The notes: generated from the sequence alone by a model not told the origin. DNA of 37,631 bases from an uncultured Alphaproteobacteria bacterium (GCA_949297415.1 CASFSV010000021.1:1-37631), one strand, 5' to 3'. Positions 7,631-16,789 are shown, counted from the first letter of the stretch. A program made the numbers and translations.

Positions 7631-7670
7631 AAAAAAAGCTAAAATCTATTTTTAAAAGGATTTTAGCTTT
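7631..7670 (-). terminator. Terminator-like hairpin between ftsA and ftsZ
   Basis: AAAGCTAAAATC (7635-7646) and GATTTTAGCTTT (7659-7670) are a perfect 12-bp inverted repeat. On the minus strand the hairpin is followed by a T-rich run, then 20 nt later by the ftsZ start. It should stop or slow transcription from ftsA into ftsZ, or serve as an RNA-processing site. No separate ftsZ promoter is evident after it. Confidence 0.6.
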
Positions 7671-7695
7671 AAATAAATTAAGTTTTCGTTACCGA

Positions 7696-8949
7696 CTAGC
7701 AAGTTTTTTTAAACAATTCCAAAATTTTTGCAAAAATTCCATCGGTATTAGAACTAACATTAACTTTTTTCACAATTTTGCGTTCCGCATTATTCACTGC
7801 AAACAAGAGCAAACCGAGAGCAGTAGAGAACGTCGGATTATGAAGAACTTGCGGAATATTTTCGATATTACGAGGTCTACCGATTCTCACCTGTTTATCG
7901 AGCACCATACTAGCAACTTCACGCATACCCGGAAGTTGAGAAGCCCCACCAGTTAAAACCACTCGGTGAGAGGCCGTATTTTTATAACCGGCTTCATCAA
8001 GTTTACGTCCGACCAATTCAAAAATTTCTTCAATACGCGGAGAAATAATGTTAATCAAATCGGAACGATAAATTTGTTTAATATTGCTGTCGTCTTCTTC
8101 ACCAACCGGATAAACATTGATAATTTCTTGTTCATCTTGACTGATAAGGAACGCGCAACCATGACGATTTTTAACTTCTTCGGCATAATTAAAAGAAGTA
8201 GTAAGACCAAGTGCAATATCATTAGTCACATTAATACCGCCCACCGGAATAGAAGAGAAATAAACCGGATGCCCATTTTTAAATGTTGCAATACTGGTTG
8301 TACCACCGCCAATATCAATAATGGTTGCTCCCAATTCTTTTTCATCATCCACCAAACAAGACAAGCCCGATGCGTATGCAGAAAAGGCTTTCATATCAAT
8401 ATCCAAATGAGAACTTTCCACAACGGTAGCCAAGTTTTTATACATTGGCTTCGGATAAAGTCCTAAGAGGATATTCACATTAAGCGTATCACCATAAATA
8501 CTGATAGGATTTTTAACTTCTTCACCATTATCAACATGGTACCCCATAGTTAAAAAATGGATAGGTTCATTACCTTCCACATTAACTTTCATCAAACCTT
8601 TATCAGTAACTTTTTTAACATCTTCTTCAGAAACAGGTCTATTTTTATGTAAAGAGATAGAAGAACTTCTGATAACACTGCGTGTTCTGTCACCGGAAAC
8701 ATTAACAATGACGTTAGTAATACGTTCGTTCGCCATTTGCTCGGCAGCTTCTACGGCATTACATACAGCGATTGTAGCCTGATTAACATCTGTAATCACG
8801 CCGTTTTTAATTCCCTTTGCAGCATTATAGCCATACCCCAAAATAGAAACTCTTTTTTCCTTTGTAATTCTGGCGATAATACAGCAAACCTTAGATGTAC
8901 CAATATCCAAAGCAGCCACGATTGGCGATCTGTTAAAAGAATGGTTCAT
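7696..8949 (-). CDS. ftsA: Cell division protein FtsA
   Basis: 417 aa actin-like ATPase that anchors FtsZ filaments to the membrane. Seen: phosphate-1 loop ALDIGTSK (13-20), the 1C domain following it, phosphate-2 IIDIGGGTTSIATF, and the adenosine motif VVLTGGASQLPGM. A C-terminal amphipathic helix (GIFAKILELFKKTC) serves as the membrane-targeting sequence. It starts 18 nt after ftsQ with GGGAG ahead of the ATG and belongs to the same transcript. The length is normal for the family. Confidence 0.97.
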   Translation of the reverse strand: MNHSFNRSPIVAALDIGTSKVCCIIARITKEKRVSILGYGYNAAKGIKNGVITDVNQATIAVCNAVEAAEQMANERITNVIVNVSGDRTRSVIRSSSISLHKNRPVSEEDVKKVTDKGLMKVNVEGNEPIHFLTMGYHVDNGEEVKNPISIYGDTLNVNILLGLYPKPMYKNLATVVESSHLDIDMKAFSAYASGLSCLVDDEKELGATIIDIGGGTTSIATFKNGHPVYFSSIPVGGINVTNDIALGLTTSFNYAEEVKNRHGCAFLISQDEQEIINVYPVGEEDDSNIKQIYRSDLINIISPRIEEIFELVGRKLDEAGYKNTASHRVVLTGGASQLPGMREVASMVLDKQVRIGRPRNIENIPQVLHNPTFSTALGLLLFAVNNAERKIVKKVNVSSNTDGIFAKILELFKKTC

Positions 8950-8967
8950 TGCACTCCCTTTACTTTG

Positions 8968-9810
8968 TTATCTTTTAAGCATCAAATCTTCAACAGATTT
9001 ATCAATATCAACAATTATTCTATTTTTGTATCTTACATCAAAGGAAGTTAATTTACGTTTAAAAATTCCCTGTCTTTTATTTAATAATGCGATTTTTTGG
9101 TATGCTTCGGCAAATTTCTTTTCGGGTAGTTTAACCACAATTCCATTATTGACATTATCAAAAATCAAATTCCACCGGCGATTAGAAACAAAAACCGCCG
9201 CTTTAACTCGCTTTTCCAACTCTTCATCAGTAGCCAATACCTCCAAAAGTTCAGTTAAATGATGAGGTGCTCCATCGCCGGTTAAGATAAGAATAGGCGC
9301 ATCAGGTTCATAATCCTCGACTTCAATCACATTACCTTCGGTATCCACCGGATAATAACGTCCTTCATATTGCCAAATAGCTTTCACTTCTCTCTCTTGA
9401 ATATTAACCAGAATATTGTTCGGGAAGAAACTTCTCTTAACCACGCAACTACGCACCCAAGTCAGTTGCTCAATTTGATTTTGCAGTTTTTCAATATCAA
9501 CACCCAAAATACTTTCGTTTTCGGAGAGGTTAAGCGCCTGAATTAAATCTTCGTATGAAGTTCTGTGATTACCTTCCACAATCACATCTTCAACATAAAG
9601 CCCGTAATCAGCCGAAATTTTATAAACCGCCTGCATCAATTTATCAAATTGCACAGAAATAACGTTATCTCTGACAGTTACAGCCGTAAGCGAAAGCGAT
9701 AAGATAATTAAGAAAGCAACAACAATCCCCACCAACCGATACACCCACTCGTGTACTGGATAGACGCGCAAATCTTGCAAATTCAAATTATTATCCGTTG
9801 TTGTTACCAT
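8968..9810 (-). CDS. ftsQ: Cell division protein FtsQ
   Basis: 280 aa bitopic inner-membrane protein that links early and late divisome parts, with partners FtsB/FtsL in the periplasm. Seen: a short cytoplasmic N-terminus, one membrane helix (VGIVVAFLIILSLSLTAV, about 27-44), and a POTRA domain starting VEDVIVEGNHRTSYEDLIQAL. The FtsQ domain follows (VRSCVVKRSFFPNNILVNIQERE, WQYEGRYYPVDTEGNVI). The gene lies 21 nt downstream of murB and has only a weak, distant Shine-Dalgarno (AAGG). Order and domains agree with ftsQ of alphaproteobacteria, but ddl is missing ahead of it. Confidence 0.94.
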   Translation of the reverse strand: MVTTTDNNLNLQDLRVYPVHEWVYRLVGIVVAFLIILSLSLTAVTVRDNVISVQFDKLMQAVYKISADYGLYVEDVIVEGNHRTSYEDLIQALNLSENESILGVDIEKLQNQIEQLTWVRSCVVKRSFFPNNILVNIQEREVKAIWQYEGRYYPVDTEGNVIEVEDYEPDAPILILTGDGAPHHLTELLEVLATDEELEKRVKAAVFVSNRRWNLIFDNVNNGIVVKLPEKKFAEAYQKIALLNKRQGIFKRKLTSFDVRYKNRIIVDIDKSVEDLMLKR

Positions 9811-9831
9811 TTTCGTTGACTTTTTTACCTT

Positions 9832-10758
9832 TTACTTTTTAACTCCCATACGACGCACTTCCCACTCCAAAGTAATCGCCGTTTTTTCTTTCACTTTTTC
9901 AATAATCAGTTCGCCTAATTCTTCAATATCTTCAGCTGTTGCCGTTCCACGGTTAATCAAGAAATTGCAGTGTTTATCAGAAACCTCAGCCCCCCCGACT
10001 TTAAGTCCAGCGCACCCTGCTTCTTTAATAAGTTTCCAAGCCTGCAACCCTTCAGGATTTTTAAACGTTGAACCAGCCGTTTTTTTGTTAATCGGCTGAT
10101 GTTCTACACGATAGCGCTGTTGTTCATCCATTGTATTTTTAATTTCTTGCGGTTCAGCTTTTACCCCTTTAAATGTCACATCAAGAATAATCCAATCTTC
10201 GGGAAACATACTGGAGCGATAAGCAAAATTAAAATCATCAGCTGTCGTTTCATATATTCTCCCCCACTCATTCATAATATGCGCTTTAACAAAGACTTCG
10301 GAAACACTTTTACCAAAGCATCCGGCGTTAGTACGAAGCAAACCTCCGATACGTCCCGGAACTGAACAAATAAATTCTAATCCGCCAATACCGTTTTCAA
10401 CTAACGTTTTTTTCAAATCGCTATTTTTCATACCTGCGCCGACCGTCACTTCGGTATCATGAACAGAACACTGACGAAACGCGGGCGCATCTAATTTAAT
10501 CACCACACCGGGAATACCACCGTCACGAATAAGCAAATTAGAGCCTCCGCCGATAATTGTAACGGGAATACTTTCGGGTTTACGCATCAAAAAAGTAGAT
10601 AAATCATCTATATCATGCGGCAAAAACAAGACCTCTGCAGGTCCGCCGACACCAAACCACGTATGTTTGGCCAATTTAGCATTTTGAATATATTTTCCTT
10701 TAACTTCCGGCAAGCTGTCATAAATTGCCGTCTTTGCTCCGAATAAACGTCCAAACAT
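9832..10758 (-). CDS. murB: UDP-N-acetylenolpyruvoylglucosamine reductase MurB
   Basis: 308 aa cytoplasmic FAD enzyme that reduces UDP-GlcNAc-enolpyruvate with NADPH to UDP-MurNAc. Seen: FAD-binding HTWFGVGGPAEVLFLP (32-47) and GGGSNLLIRDGG (70-81). Also seen are YRSSMFP (180-186, with the active-site arginine), KKTAGSTFKNP with the proton-donating Ser230, and LEWEVRRMG with Glu300. It lacks the extra loop of the E. coli type, so it resembles type II MurB. AAGGAG precedes the ATG. It lies between ftsW and ftsQ; the murC usually beside it is absent. Confidence 0.96.
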   Translation of the reverse strand: MFGRLFGAKTAIYDSLPEVKGKYIQNAKLAKHTWFGVGGPAEVLFLPHDIDDLSTFLMRKPESIPVTIIGGGSNLLIRDGGIPGVVIKLDAPAFRQCSVHDTEVTVGAGMKNSDLKKTLVENGIGGLEFICSVPGRIGGLLRTNAGCFGKSVSEVFVKAHIMNEWGRIYETTADDFNFAYRSSMFPEDWIILDVTFKGVKAEPQEIKNTMDEQQRYRVEHQPINKKTAGSTFKNPEGLQAWKLIKEAGCAGLKVGGAEVSDKHCNFLINRGTATAEDIEELGELIIEKVKEKTAITLEWEVRRMGVKK

Positions 10759-10830
10759 TACTTTTTCTCCTTTTTTTATCGTTCGGCTATTCCCGAATTA
10801 TATTTATTTATTTTCAACCAATAAACAAGT

Positions 10831-11970
10831 CTATCCGTTATCTTTATCCTCAGAAGTAGCATTTTTGCGGGTTAAAGCCAGAAGCATCCCCATAGCGATG
10901 CAGCTGGCAAGCATAGAAGAACCGCCATAAGAAACAAACGGCAGCGTCATCCCTTTTGCCGGCATCAGTTGCAATGCCGAACACATATTAACAATCGCCT
11001 GTCCGCCGATAGAAGCCGCAAGTCCCGAAGCCGCATACATAACAAACAGATTATTATCGCGCATGGAAATTGACATTGAGCGCACCACAATAACGGCAAA
11101 AATCGCCACAATGATTGAAGTCAACCACACGCCGTATTCTTCACCAGCCAATGCGAAAATAAAGTCTGTATGCACATCGGGAAGCGTCATTTTAACATAA
11201 CCTTCACCCGGACCACGACCAAGTAAATTACCATTAGCAAAAGCATCCATAGATTTTTGAATTTGCGAACCGATTTCATTTTCAGCCGCCAAAAATCTGT
11301 CAATACGATCCCGCACATGAGCTAAAAAGAAATACGAACCTGTCACCAAAACCAAACCGGCTGAAAAGAGGGTTGCGATAAGCCAAACCGGAATACCCGC
11401 CCAAACCATTTGCAACGCCCAAACACCAGAAATAAGCACGGTCATACCCAAATCTGGCTGTCCAAAGACGGAAAGCGCGGTAATTAAGAACAAGACAACC
11501 GATAGCGTCATTCCCGGAAAATCTTCAATTTTTTTATTAGCATCCAACAGCCACGCCGTCACAACAATAAAGACAGGTTTAATAAATTCGGAAGGTTGCA
11601 AAGAAAAGCCGGCAAATTTAATCCATCTTGCCGCCCCTTTAGTTGCATCTCCAACAACATAGGTAAGAATAACGCCGACAAAAGCGCATAAAAAGCCAAA
11701 CACAGCCAAACGCCGAATAGTGCGCAAACTTTGCATAGAGATGCCAATCATGAGAAGCAAACCGACAAAGATAAACACGCCTTGCTTTTTAATAAACGCA
11801 AAATCATCGACCAAACGGTCACGATGTGCCGCCGAAGGGCTTGCGGATAAAACCAACATTGCCCCAATAAAGATTAAGAATATGGTCAACGAAAAGCTGA
11901 CCTTATCAACCGTCCACCACCAGTTGGAAATTTTACTTTTACTATGTCTTGCAAAAGAAAACATTCTCAA
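10831..11970 (-). CDS. ftsW: Peptidoglycan glycosyltransferase FtsW (SEDS family)
   Basis: 379 aa polytopic inner-membrane protein that polymerises lipid II at the septum with a partner class B PBP. Seen: about ten hydrophobic segments, the SEDS signature region KGAARWIKFAGFSLQPSEFIKP, a large periplasmic loop region (RDRIDRFLAAENEIGSQIQKSM), and LLGRGPGEGYVKMTLPDVHTDFIFALAGEEYG. The last is the conserved loop containing the catalytic aspartate region. A later FVSYGGSSM is also typical. It starts 12 nt after mraY. The family member RodA is similar, but the dcw position favours FtsW. Confidence 0.94.
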   Translation of the reverse strand: MRMFSFARHSKSKISNWWWTVDKVSFSLTIFLIFIGAMLVLSASPSAAHRDRLVDDFAFIKKQGVFIFVGLLLMIGISMQSLRTIRRLAVFGFLCAFVGVILTYVVGDATKGAARWIKFAGFSLQPSEFIKPVFIVVTAWLLDANKKIEDFPGMTLSVVLFLITALSVFGQPDLGMTVLISGVWALQMVWAGIPVWLIATLFSAGLVLVTGSYFFLAHVRDRIDRFLAAENEIGSQIQKSMDAFANGNLLGRGPGEGYVKMTLPDVHTDFIFALAGEEYGVWLTSIIVAIFAVIVVRSMSISMRDNNLFVMYAASGLAASIGGQAIVNMCSALQLMPAKGMTLPFVSYGGSSMLASCIAMGMLLALTRKNATSEDKDNG

Positions 11971-11982
11971 CTCGCCTCTCGA

Positions 11983-13029
11983 TTAGATTAAAGACAACAA
12001 ACCGATAAAAGAAGCAAGAATTGTAACCGCCCAAAATGTATAAACCACTTTCACTTCACTCCAACCAAGTTGTTCAAAGTGATGATGGATAGGAGCCATT
12101 CTAAAAAAGCGTTTGCCAGTCTTTTTATAATAAAGCACTTGTATCATAACCGAAACAGTTTCAATCACAAAGACAATACCAACAATCGCCAACAAGATTT
12201 CATGTTTCAAAATAACGGCAATAACACCAAGTACGGCACCTAAAGCAAGAGAGCCGGTATCCCCCATAAACACGCGCGCCTTTTTAATATTAAACCACAA
12301 AAATCCGATACAAGCACCGGCAAGAGCAGCACAAACCACTGCCATTTCGGCACTTTTCGGCACATAGGGGAAAGCCGTTTCATTAAATACGGGATAGCCT
12401 GTTGCAAAAGCAAAAATCATAAATACGGAAAAGACAATAGCGAGCATTCCACCGGCCAAACCATCCAAACCATCACTAAGGTTAACAGCATTTGAAGCAC
12501 CGGAAATAACCAAGACTGCAAACGGAATATACACCCAAGAAAGTTGGAAAGACCAATTCAGATACGGAATAAAGAGCTGACTTTCAATTGAGTTAGGCGT
12601 AGCCGCCGCAATCACATTAACCGCCAAAACCGCTGCCATAAATTGGATAAAGAGCTTCATTTTTGCAGTCATAGCATTTGGTGTTTGTTTTTTAACTTTA
12701 ACATAGTCGTCTGCAAAACCGGTCAAACCATACACGAGCAGCACCAACATAGAAATCCACACGAAGTGCTGTTTAACATTAGCAAACAACAGCATAGCGA
12801 GCAGACTTGTGCCCAAGATGAGTAAGCCCCCCATTGTCGGCGTACCTTTTTTCTCTTCGATATGTGATTTCGGCCCATCTCCGCGAATAGGCTGTCCGCC
12901 TTTTTCATGTCCTTTTAAAAATTCAATTAATCTTCCGCCAGTCAAAAGCGAAACAAGTAAAGCCAACGCAAACGCTGCCGCAGCTCTTAACGGCACAGTT
13001 TCCGGTGCATAAGACCACATAGACCACAT
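11983..13029 (-). CDS. mraY: Phospho-N-acetylmuramoyl-pentapeptide transferase MraY
   Basis: 348 aa polytopic enzyme that joins UDP-MurNAc-pentapeptide to undecaprenyl phosphate, giving lipid I. Seen: KGTPTMGG, the metal-binding DDYVKVK, NLSDGLDGLAGG, FMGDTGSLALGA and the loop APIHHHFEQLGWSE. The start at 13029 is chosen because GGGAA lies 9 nt upstream. The longer frame would begin with TTG inside the -35 box of the promoter at 13071-13098. It is the first gene of the shortened cluster: murF is not upstream and murD does not follow. Confidence 0.95.
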   Translation of the reverse strand: MWSMWSYAPETVPLRAAAAFALALLVSLLTGGRLIEFLKGHEKGGQPIRGDGPKSHIEEKKGTPTMGGLLILGTSLLAMLLFANVKQHFVWISMLVLLVYGLTGFADDYVKVKKQTPNAMTAKMKLFIQFMAAVLAVNVIAAATPNSIESQLFIPYLNWSFQLSWVYIPFAVLVISGASNAVNLSDGLDGLAGGMLAIVFSVFMIFAFATGYPVFNETAFPYVPKSAEMAVVCAALAGACIGFLWFNIKKARVFMGDTGSLALGAVLGVIAVILKHEILLAIVGIVFVIETVSVMIQVLYYKKTGKRFFRMAPIHHHFEQLGWSEVKVVYTFWAVTILASFIGLLSLI

Positions 13030-13070
13030 ATTAAAATTCCCATCAGAAAAGGTTACACTAAAGCTTATGA

Positions 13071-13098
13071 AATATATTGAAAACAGTTTAAGTGTCAA
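13071..13098 (-). promoter_or_regulatory. Promoter of the mraY-ftsZ cluster
   Basis: TTGACA (13093-13098), 16 nt, TATATT (13071-13076) on the minus strand. The predicted start near 13064 gives a leader of about 35 nt before the mraY ATG. Confidence 0.7.
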
Positions 13099-13214
13099 TA
13101 TCTAAATTAAGTCTTAAAAAAAGGCTGAAAAACAAAATAAATTTTCAAAATTTTTCCATTTTATCTGCGAAAAAAATTCCCATTATTCCGCCCTCGTACA
13201 AATAGCATCAATCA

Positions 13215-14549
13215 TCAGCGTAAAAAACTTTTAATGCGTTCGGAAAAAATAATATCATCTTCTGACAGCCCATGCTTAATCAACATATCCGCCTTTTTGC
13301 GTGTGCGAGAAAGCGCCACATAAAGTTGCCCATGCGCAAAAGCCCCCCTGTCAATATCGACAATCACACGGTCAAGCGTTTTGCCCTGCGCTTTATGAAT
13401 AGTAAGCGCATACCCCAGTTGCAACGGAAATTGAATAAACGAGCCGGTTTCTTTTTCGGTCACTTCTCCTGTTTCTTCATTCACGTCATAAGCAAACGAT
13501 TTCCATTCTTCACGCCGAACGGTAATAAACTTGTTATCCTGAAGACAACGCACAATGATATAACGATCTTCAAGTTTTTCAACAATTCCTGAAGTACCAT
13601 TGATATAATCAGGATAGTTGTTTTTATTAAACACCACCAACGCCCCTTCTTTAAGAGTTAGAGTTTTAGGCGAAGGTGTATCTTGCATTTTTTCAAACGA
13701 ACCGTTAAGTTGCGCTTCATAATCTTTAGCATCTGTTTCAAGAGCTGCCAACCGCCTCCGATTAATTCCTTCCGCCACCGCACGGTACGGAGTAATGGTA
13801 ATAGCTGTATTCATAAAATCGGGAGAATAAGTTTCGGCACGATTAAAATAATCAACGGTTTCTGCAATATTTTCATCACGACGCAAATTCTGCAGATATT
13901 GCAAAAGTTCCTTATCACTTTGCCTATAAACTTCCGTCAGTTCAATTTTTTCAAACGCCCCTTTCTGATACGATTTTGCATCAAAAAAGTACGGTTCGCG
14001 CGTTCCATATTCCAAACGAAACGCCTCAGTTGCCGAAGGCTTAATAATCGGTGGCAACTGACACAAATCCCCGATGAGAATAATTTGCAATCCGCCAAAC
14101 AGCGCCAAATTCCCCCTCGCCTGACAACAAAGCGCTTCTATCGCATCCAAAATATCCGGCCGCACCATAGATACTTCATCAATGATAAGAATATCCGTTT
14201 TTTTCAAAATAGATTTAAGTTTACGCCGTTTAGAAGAAAGCACTTCACGCATAATCAAAAAATCGCTAAGCGGCAGTGTAAACATAGAGTGAATGGTAGC
14301 CCCTTCAATATTAAGCGCAGCAATAGCCGTCGGCGCGACCAAACGAATACGTTTTTTAGAGTGTTTTTTTAGATATTTGATAAACGTTGATTTACCGGTA
14401 CCGGCCTGCCCTTGAATAAAAATATTATTGTGCGTATGCTCAATTTTATCAAATAATTTACGCTGTGTCAGATTAAGGTCATCTAAGTCTTTAACAGACT
14501 TAGAAATTGCTTTCAACGCATTAACTTCTTGTGGATTAACCAAGTTCAT
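13215..14549 (-). CDS. Pif1-like SF1B DNA helicase
   Basis: 444 aa ATP-dependent helicase of the Pif1/RecD branch. Seen: Walker A GQAGTGKST (47-55), motif Ia VAPTAIAALN, Walker B DEVSM (124-128), and motif III LILIGDLCQLPP with nearby Q. A small SH3-like domain follows (GALVVFNKNNYPDYINGTSGIV), then motifs V/VI LTIHKAQGKTLDRVIVD and YVALSRTR. Bacterial Pif1 proteins act on forked DNA and G-quadruplexes; here the role is inferred from the family. Monocistronic: promoter TTTACT-N16-TATAAT lies at 14581-14608. The Shine-Dalgarno is unclear. It sits where murF/murE would be in a complete cluster. Confidence 0.9.
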   Translation of the reverse strand: MNLVNPQEVNALKAISKSVKDLDDLNLTQRKLFDKIEHTHNNIFIQGQAGTGKSTFIKYLKKHSKKRIRLVAPTAIAALNIEGATIHSMFTLPLSDFLIMREVLSSKRRKLKSILKKTDILIIDEVSMVRPDILDAIEALCCQARGNLALFGGLQIILIGDLCQLPPIIKPSATEAFRLEYGTREPYFFDAKSYQKGAFEKIELTEVYRQSDKELLQYLQNLRRDENIAETVDYFNRAETYSPDFMNTAITITPYRAVAEGINRRRLAALETDAKDYEAQLNGSFEKMQDTPSPKTLTLKEGALVVFNKNNYPDYINGTSGIVEKLEDRYIIVRCLQDNKFITVRREEWKSFAYDVNEETGEVTEKETGSFIQFPLQLGYALTIHKAQGKTLDRVIVDIDRGAFAHGQLYVALSRTRKKADMLIKHGLSEDDIIFSERIKSFLR

Positions 14550-14580
14550 AACCGCCGCCCGACCATTAAAATATAAGCGG

Positions 14581-14608
14581 ATTATAACAAGAAAAAGCCA
14601 AAAGTAAA
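14581..14608 (-). promoter_or_regulatory. Promoter of the Pif1-like helicase gene
   Basis: TTTACT (14603-14608), 16 nt, TATAAT (14581-14586), about 32 bp before the start codon. The -10 is perfect and the -35 imperfect. Confidence 0.6.
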
Positions 14609-14650
14609 GCTAAAAGAACAAAACCGCAACATACCGCAAAACACACATAA

Positions 14651-14686
14651 AAAAAGCTCTCCCTTTAGAGCACCTAAAGAGAGAGC
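14651..14686 (-). terminator. Terminator of the SulP gene
   Basis: GCTCTC...TTTAG (14656-14668) pairs with CTAAAG...GAGAGC (14674-14686). On the minus strand it is followed by a run of T (complement of the A run before 14656). Confidence 0.8.
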
Positions 14687-14720
14687 GTCCTCCACAATTG
14701 CAAAACAATATCTATCGAGA

Positions 14721-16505
14721 TTATTCTGCAGCACTCTGACCGCTTAACTGTGCTTCTTGACGTTTTTTCATTCTGAGATAACGTCTGGTAATTTTAAGCG
14801 CATTTTCAAAAGTTGTCGCGGTAGAAATATCATGCCAAGTCAATCCATTTTGCAAAAAGGCTTCATGCAACATACGACGCGGTTGTTTTTTAACATTGGA
14901 AAGAATAATTTTCGCCCCATGTTTTTTCTTTACTCTTTCAATAAATCCAACCAATGCGTTTGCACCACTAATATCAACCATCGGCACATATCCCATACGA
15001 ATAATGATAATTTTCGGTTCGTTTCTGAGTTTTTGCAAAAAGCGAGTAACATCAAGAGCATCACCAAAGAAAAGCGGACCGGAGAAACGAAGCGAAATAA
15101 CGCCTTGTTCATGCAAAACTTGTGACAAATCACGTCCACCGCCTTTATATTCCAAAGCCTTCTCATCTGTTTCAATTTCGATTTCACGGCTCATACGGTG
15201 CATAAAGATAATGCTGGAGAGAATAAAGCCGACAGAAATACCTGTATTCAAGTCCACCAACACCGTCAACAACAATGTCACAACCAAAGTAATGGCATCG
15301 CCTTTTGCCCCTTTCAAGAGATAATACATTTTGGTAAGATTAAGCATGTTCCATCCCACCAAAACCAAAACGGCGGACAAACAAGCAAGCGGAATAAACT
15401 TAGCCACCCCAGCAAGCAACAACATAAACAAGAGCAAAATAACCGATTGCATAATACCGGCCATTGGGGAATAACCACCTGATTTATAGTTGGTAGCAGT
15501 ACGAGCAATCGCACCGGTAGCAGGAACACCCATAAACAACATGCTCATCAAATTAGCGACACCTTCTGCAATCAATTCGGCATTAGAGTTATGGTTATCA
15601 CCACTCATACCATCAACCACCGTTGCACTCAAAAGCGATTCGACACCGGCCAAGAAAGCAATCGTCAAGCCGCTCGGAAAAACTTTGAACATCAAGTTTA
15701 AATCAAAATGCGGTATTTGCGGAGCCGGCAAGAAGTGAGGAATAGAACCGAATTTAGAACCGATAGTATCAGGAGCTGCCGAAAACATCGCAAACACAGC
15801 CACCAAAACAGTAGCTCCAACCACTGCTACTAAATAAGCCGGTAAATTGGGAAATTTATGCCGAACATAGAAGATAGCACCAAAAGAAAACAGAGCAATC
15901 GTTAGCGATGCAAAACTAAAATTACCGAAATTCTGAAAATAAGCCTGCCATTTAGGCAAAAATTCTGCCGGAACATTTTGCATTTCAAGCCCGAGTAAAT
16001 CTTTAACTTGTGTGGTAATAAGCATCAACCCGATACCTGCAGTAAACCCTGTCACTACCGGATAAGGAATATATTTGATATAAGTACCCAATTTCAAAAA
16101 TCCGGCAACAATAAGGATAACACCGGCAATCAACATTGTCATGGTTAAGCCGTCAGGACCATAATTTTTGATAACATTAAAAATAACCACAACAAATGCT
16201 CCGGTCGGTCCGCCGATTTGGTATTTAGAACCACCGAGAAGAGCGATAAAGAAACCGGCAACAATCGCCGTATAAAGACCTTGCGCCGGAGTAACACCGG
16301 AAGCAATCGCCAATGCCATCGCCAGAGGAATAGAGACCACCGCAACCGTCATACCGGCAAGCGTATCGCGTTTAAATTTATTTTTATCATATCCTTTACT
16401 TAAAACTTCCACTAATTTCGGGCAAAAATTCTTTTTATAGAAACGTCCGAATTCACTTAATTTTTGAATCAAAATTCCAGCTATATTCTGCAATACCGCC
16501 TGCAT
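14721..16505 (-). CDS. SulP-family anion transporter with STAS domain
   Basis: 594 aa inner-membrane transporter of the SulP/SLC26 family (sulfate, bicarbonate or dicarboxylate; the substrate is not predictable from sequence). Seen: the N-terminal signature DTLAGMTVAVVSIPLAMALAIASGVTPAQGLYTAIVAG, YQIGGPTGAF, further helices to about residue 430, and a cytoplasmic STAS domain (about 455-575). The STAS core is IIIRMGYVPMVDISGANALVGF. AGGTAGG lies before the ATG. It is monocistronic with a leader containing a terminator-like hairpin (16537-16554) and its own terminator. Confidence 0.93.
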   Translation of the reverse strand: MQAVLQNIAGILIQKLSEFGRFYKKNFCPKLVEVLSKGYDKNKFKRDTLAGMTVAVVSIPLAMALAIASGVTPAQGLYTAIVAGFFIALLGGSKYQIGGPTGAFVVVIFNVIKNYGPDGLTMTMLIAGVILIVAGFLKLGTYIKYIPYPVVTGFTAGIGLMLITTQVKDLLGLEMQNVPAEFLPKWQAYFQNFGNFSFASLTIALFSFGAIFYVRHKFPNLPAYLVAVVGATVLVAVFAMFSAAPDTIGSKFGSIPHFLPAPQIPHFDLNLMFKVFPSGLTIAFLAGVESLLSATVVDGMSGDNHNSNAELIAEGVANLMSMLFMGVPATGAIARTATNYKSGGYSPMAGIMQSVILLLFMLLLAGVAKFIPLACLSAVLVLVGWNMLNLTKMYYLLKGAKGDAITLVVTLLLTVLVDLNTGISVGFILSSIIFMHRMSREIEIETDEKALEYKGGGRDLSQVLHEQGVISLRFSGPLFFGDALDVTRFLQKLRNEPKIIIIRMGYVPMVDISGANALVGFIERVKKKHGAKIILSNVKKQPRRMLHEAFLQNGLTWHDISTATTFENALKITRRYLRMKKRQEAQLSGQSAAE

Positions 16506-16536
16506 TTTTTCCTACCTTTTTTCAACACAAAAACAT

Positions 16537-16554
16537 ATCCCTCCGCAGAGGGAT
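16537..16554 (-). promoter_or_regulatory. Leader hairpin before the SulP gene
   Basis: ATCCCTC (16537-16543) and GAGGGAT (16548-16554) pair perfectly around four bases and are followed on the minus strand by a T-rich stretch before the Shine-Dalgarno. It could act as an attenuator. Further upstream, GCGTT/AACGC (about 16673-16687) is another small inverted repeat. The rest of 16555-16745 shows nothing clear. Confidence 0.35.
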
Positions 16555-16743
16555 TTTGAACCACATATAAAAACCGATGAACATCCGATAAATTGCGCGA
16601 CATAAATCAGAAATAATCACACATTATCCCCAATAAATATCATCACTCCAAAATCAGACAGAGCGTTGATATAACGCCACGCGATAAATATCAAGAGAAA
16701 AGTTAAACTGTGGTTAAATTTTATAAAAACAAAACGCACTCCA

Positions 16744-16775
16744 CAAAAAAAGGTGGGAAAAGCCACCTTTTTTTT
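16744..16775 (-). terminator. Terminator of the secreted hypothetical protein
   Basis: AAGGTGG (16750-16756) and CCACCTT (16763-16769) with T runs on both strands, so it can act bidirectionally. Confidence 0.8.
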
Positions 16776-16789
16776 CTTAATTTCGAAAT

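Noticed and set aside
11983..13098. Longer mraY frame starting at 13098
   Set aside because: It would start with TTG inside the -35 box of the promoter; the ATG at 13029 has a proper Shine-Dalgarno.
13683..14372. 229-aa ORF opposite the Pif1-like helicase gene
   Set aside because: Entirely inside a helicase gene with intact motifs. Its composition (Phe, Arg, Ile, Lys-rich) is that of a shadow frame.
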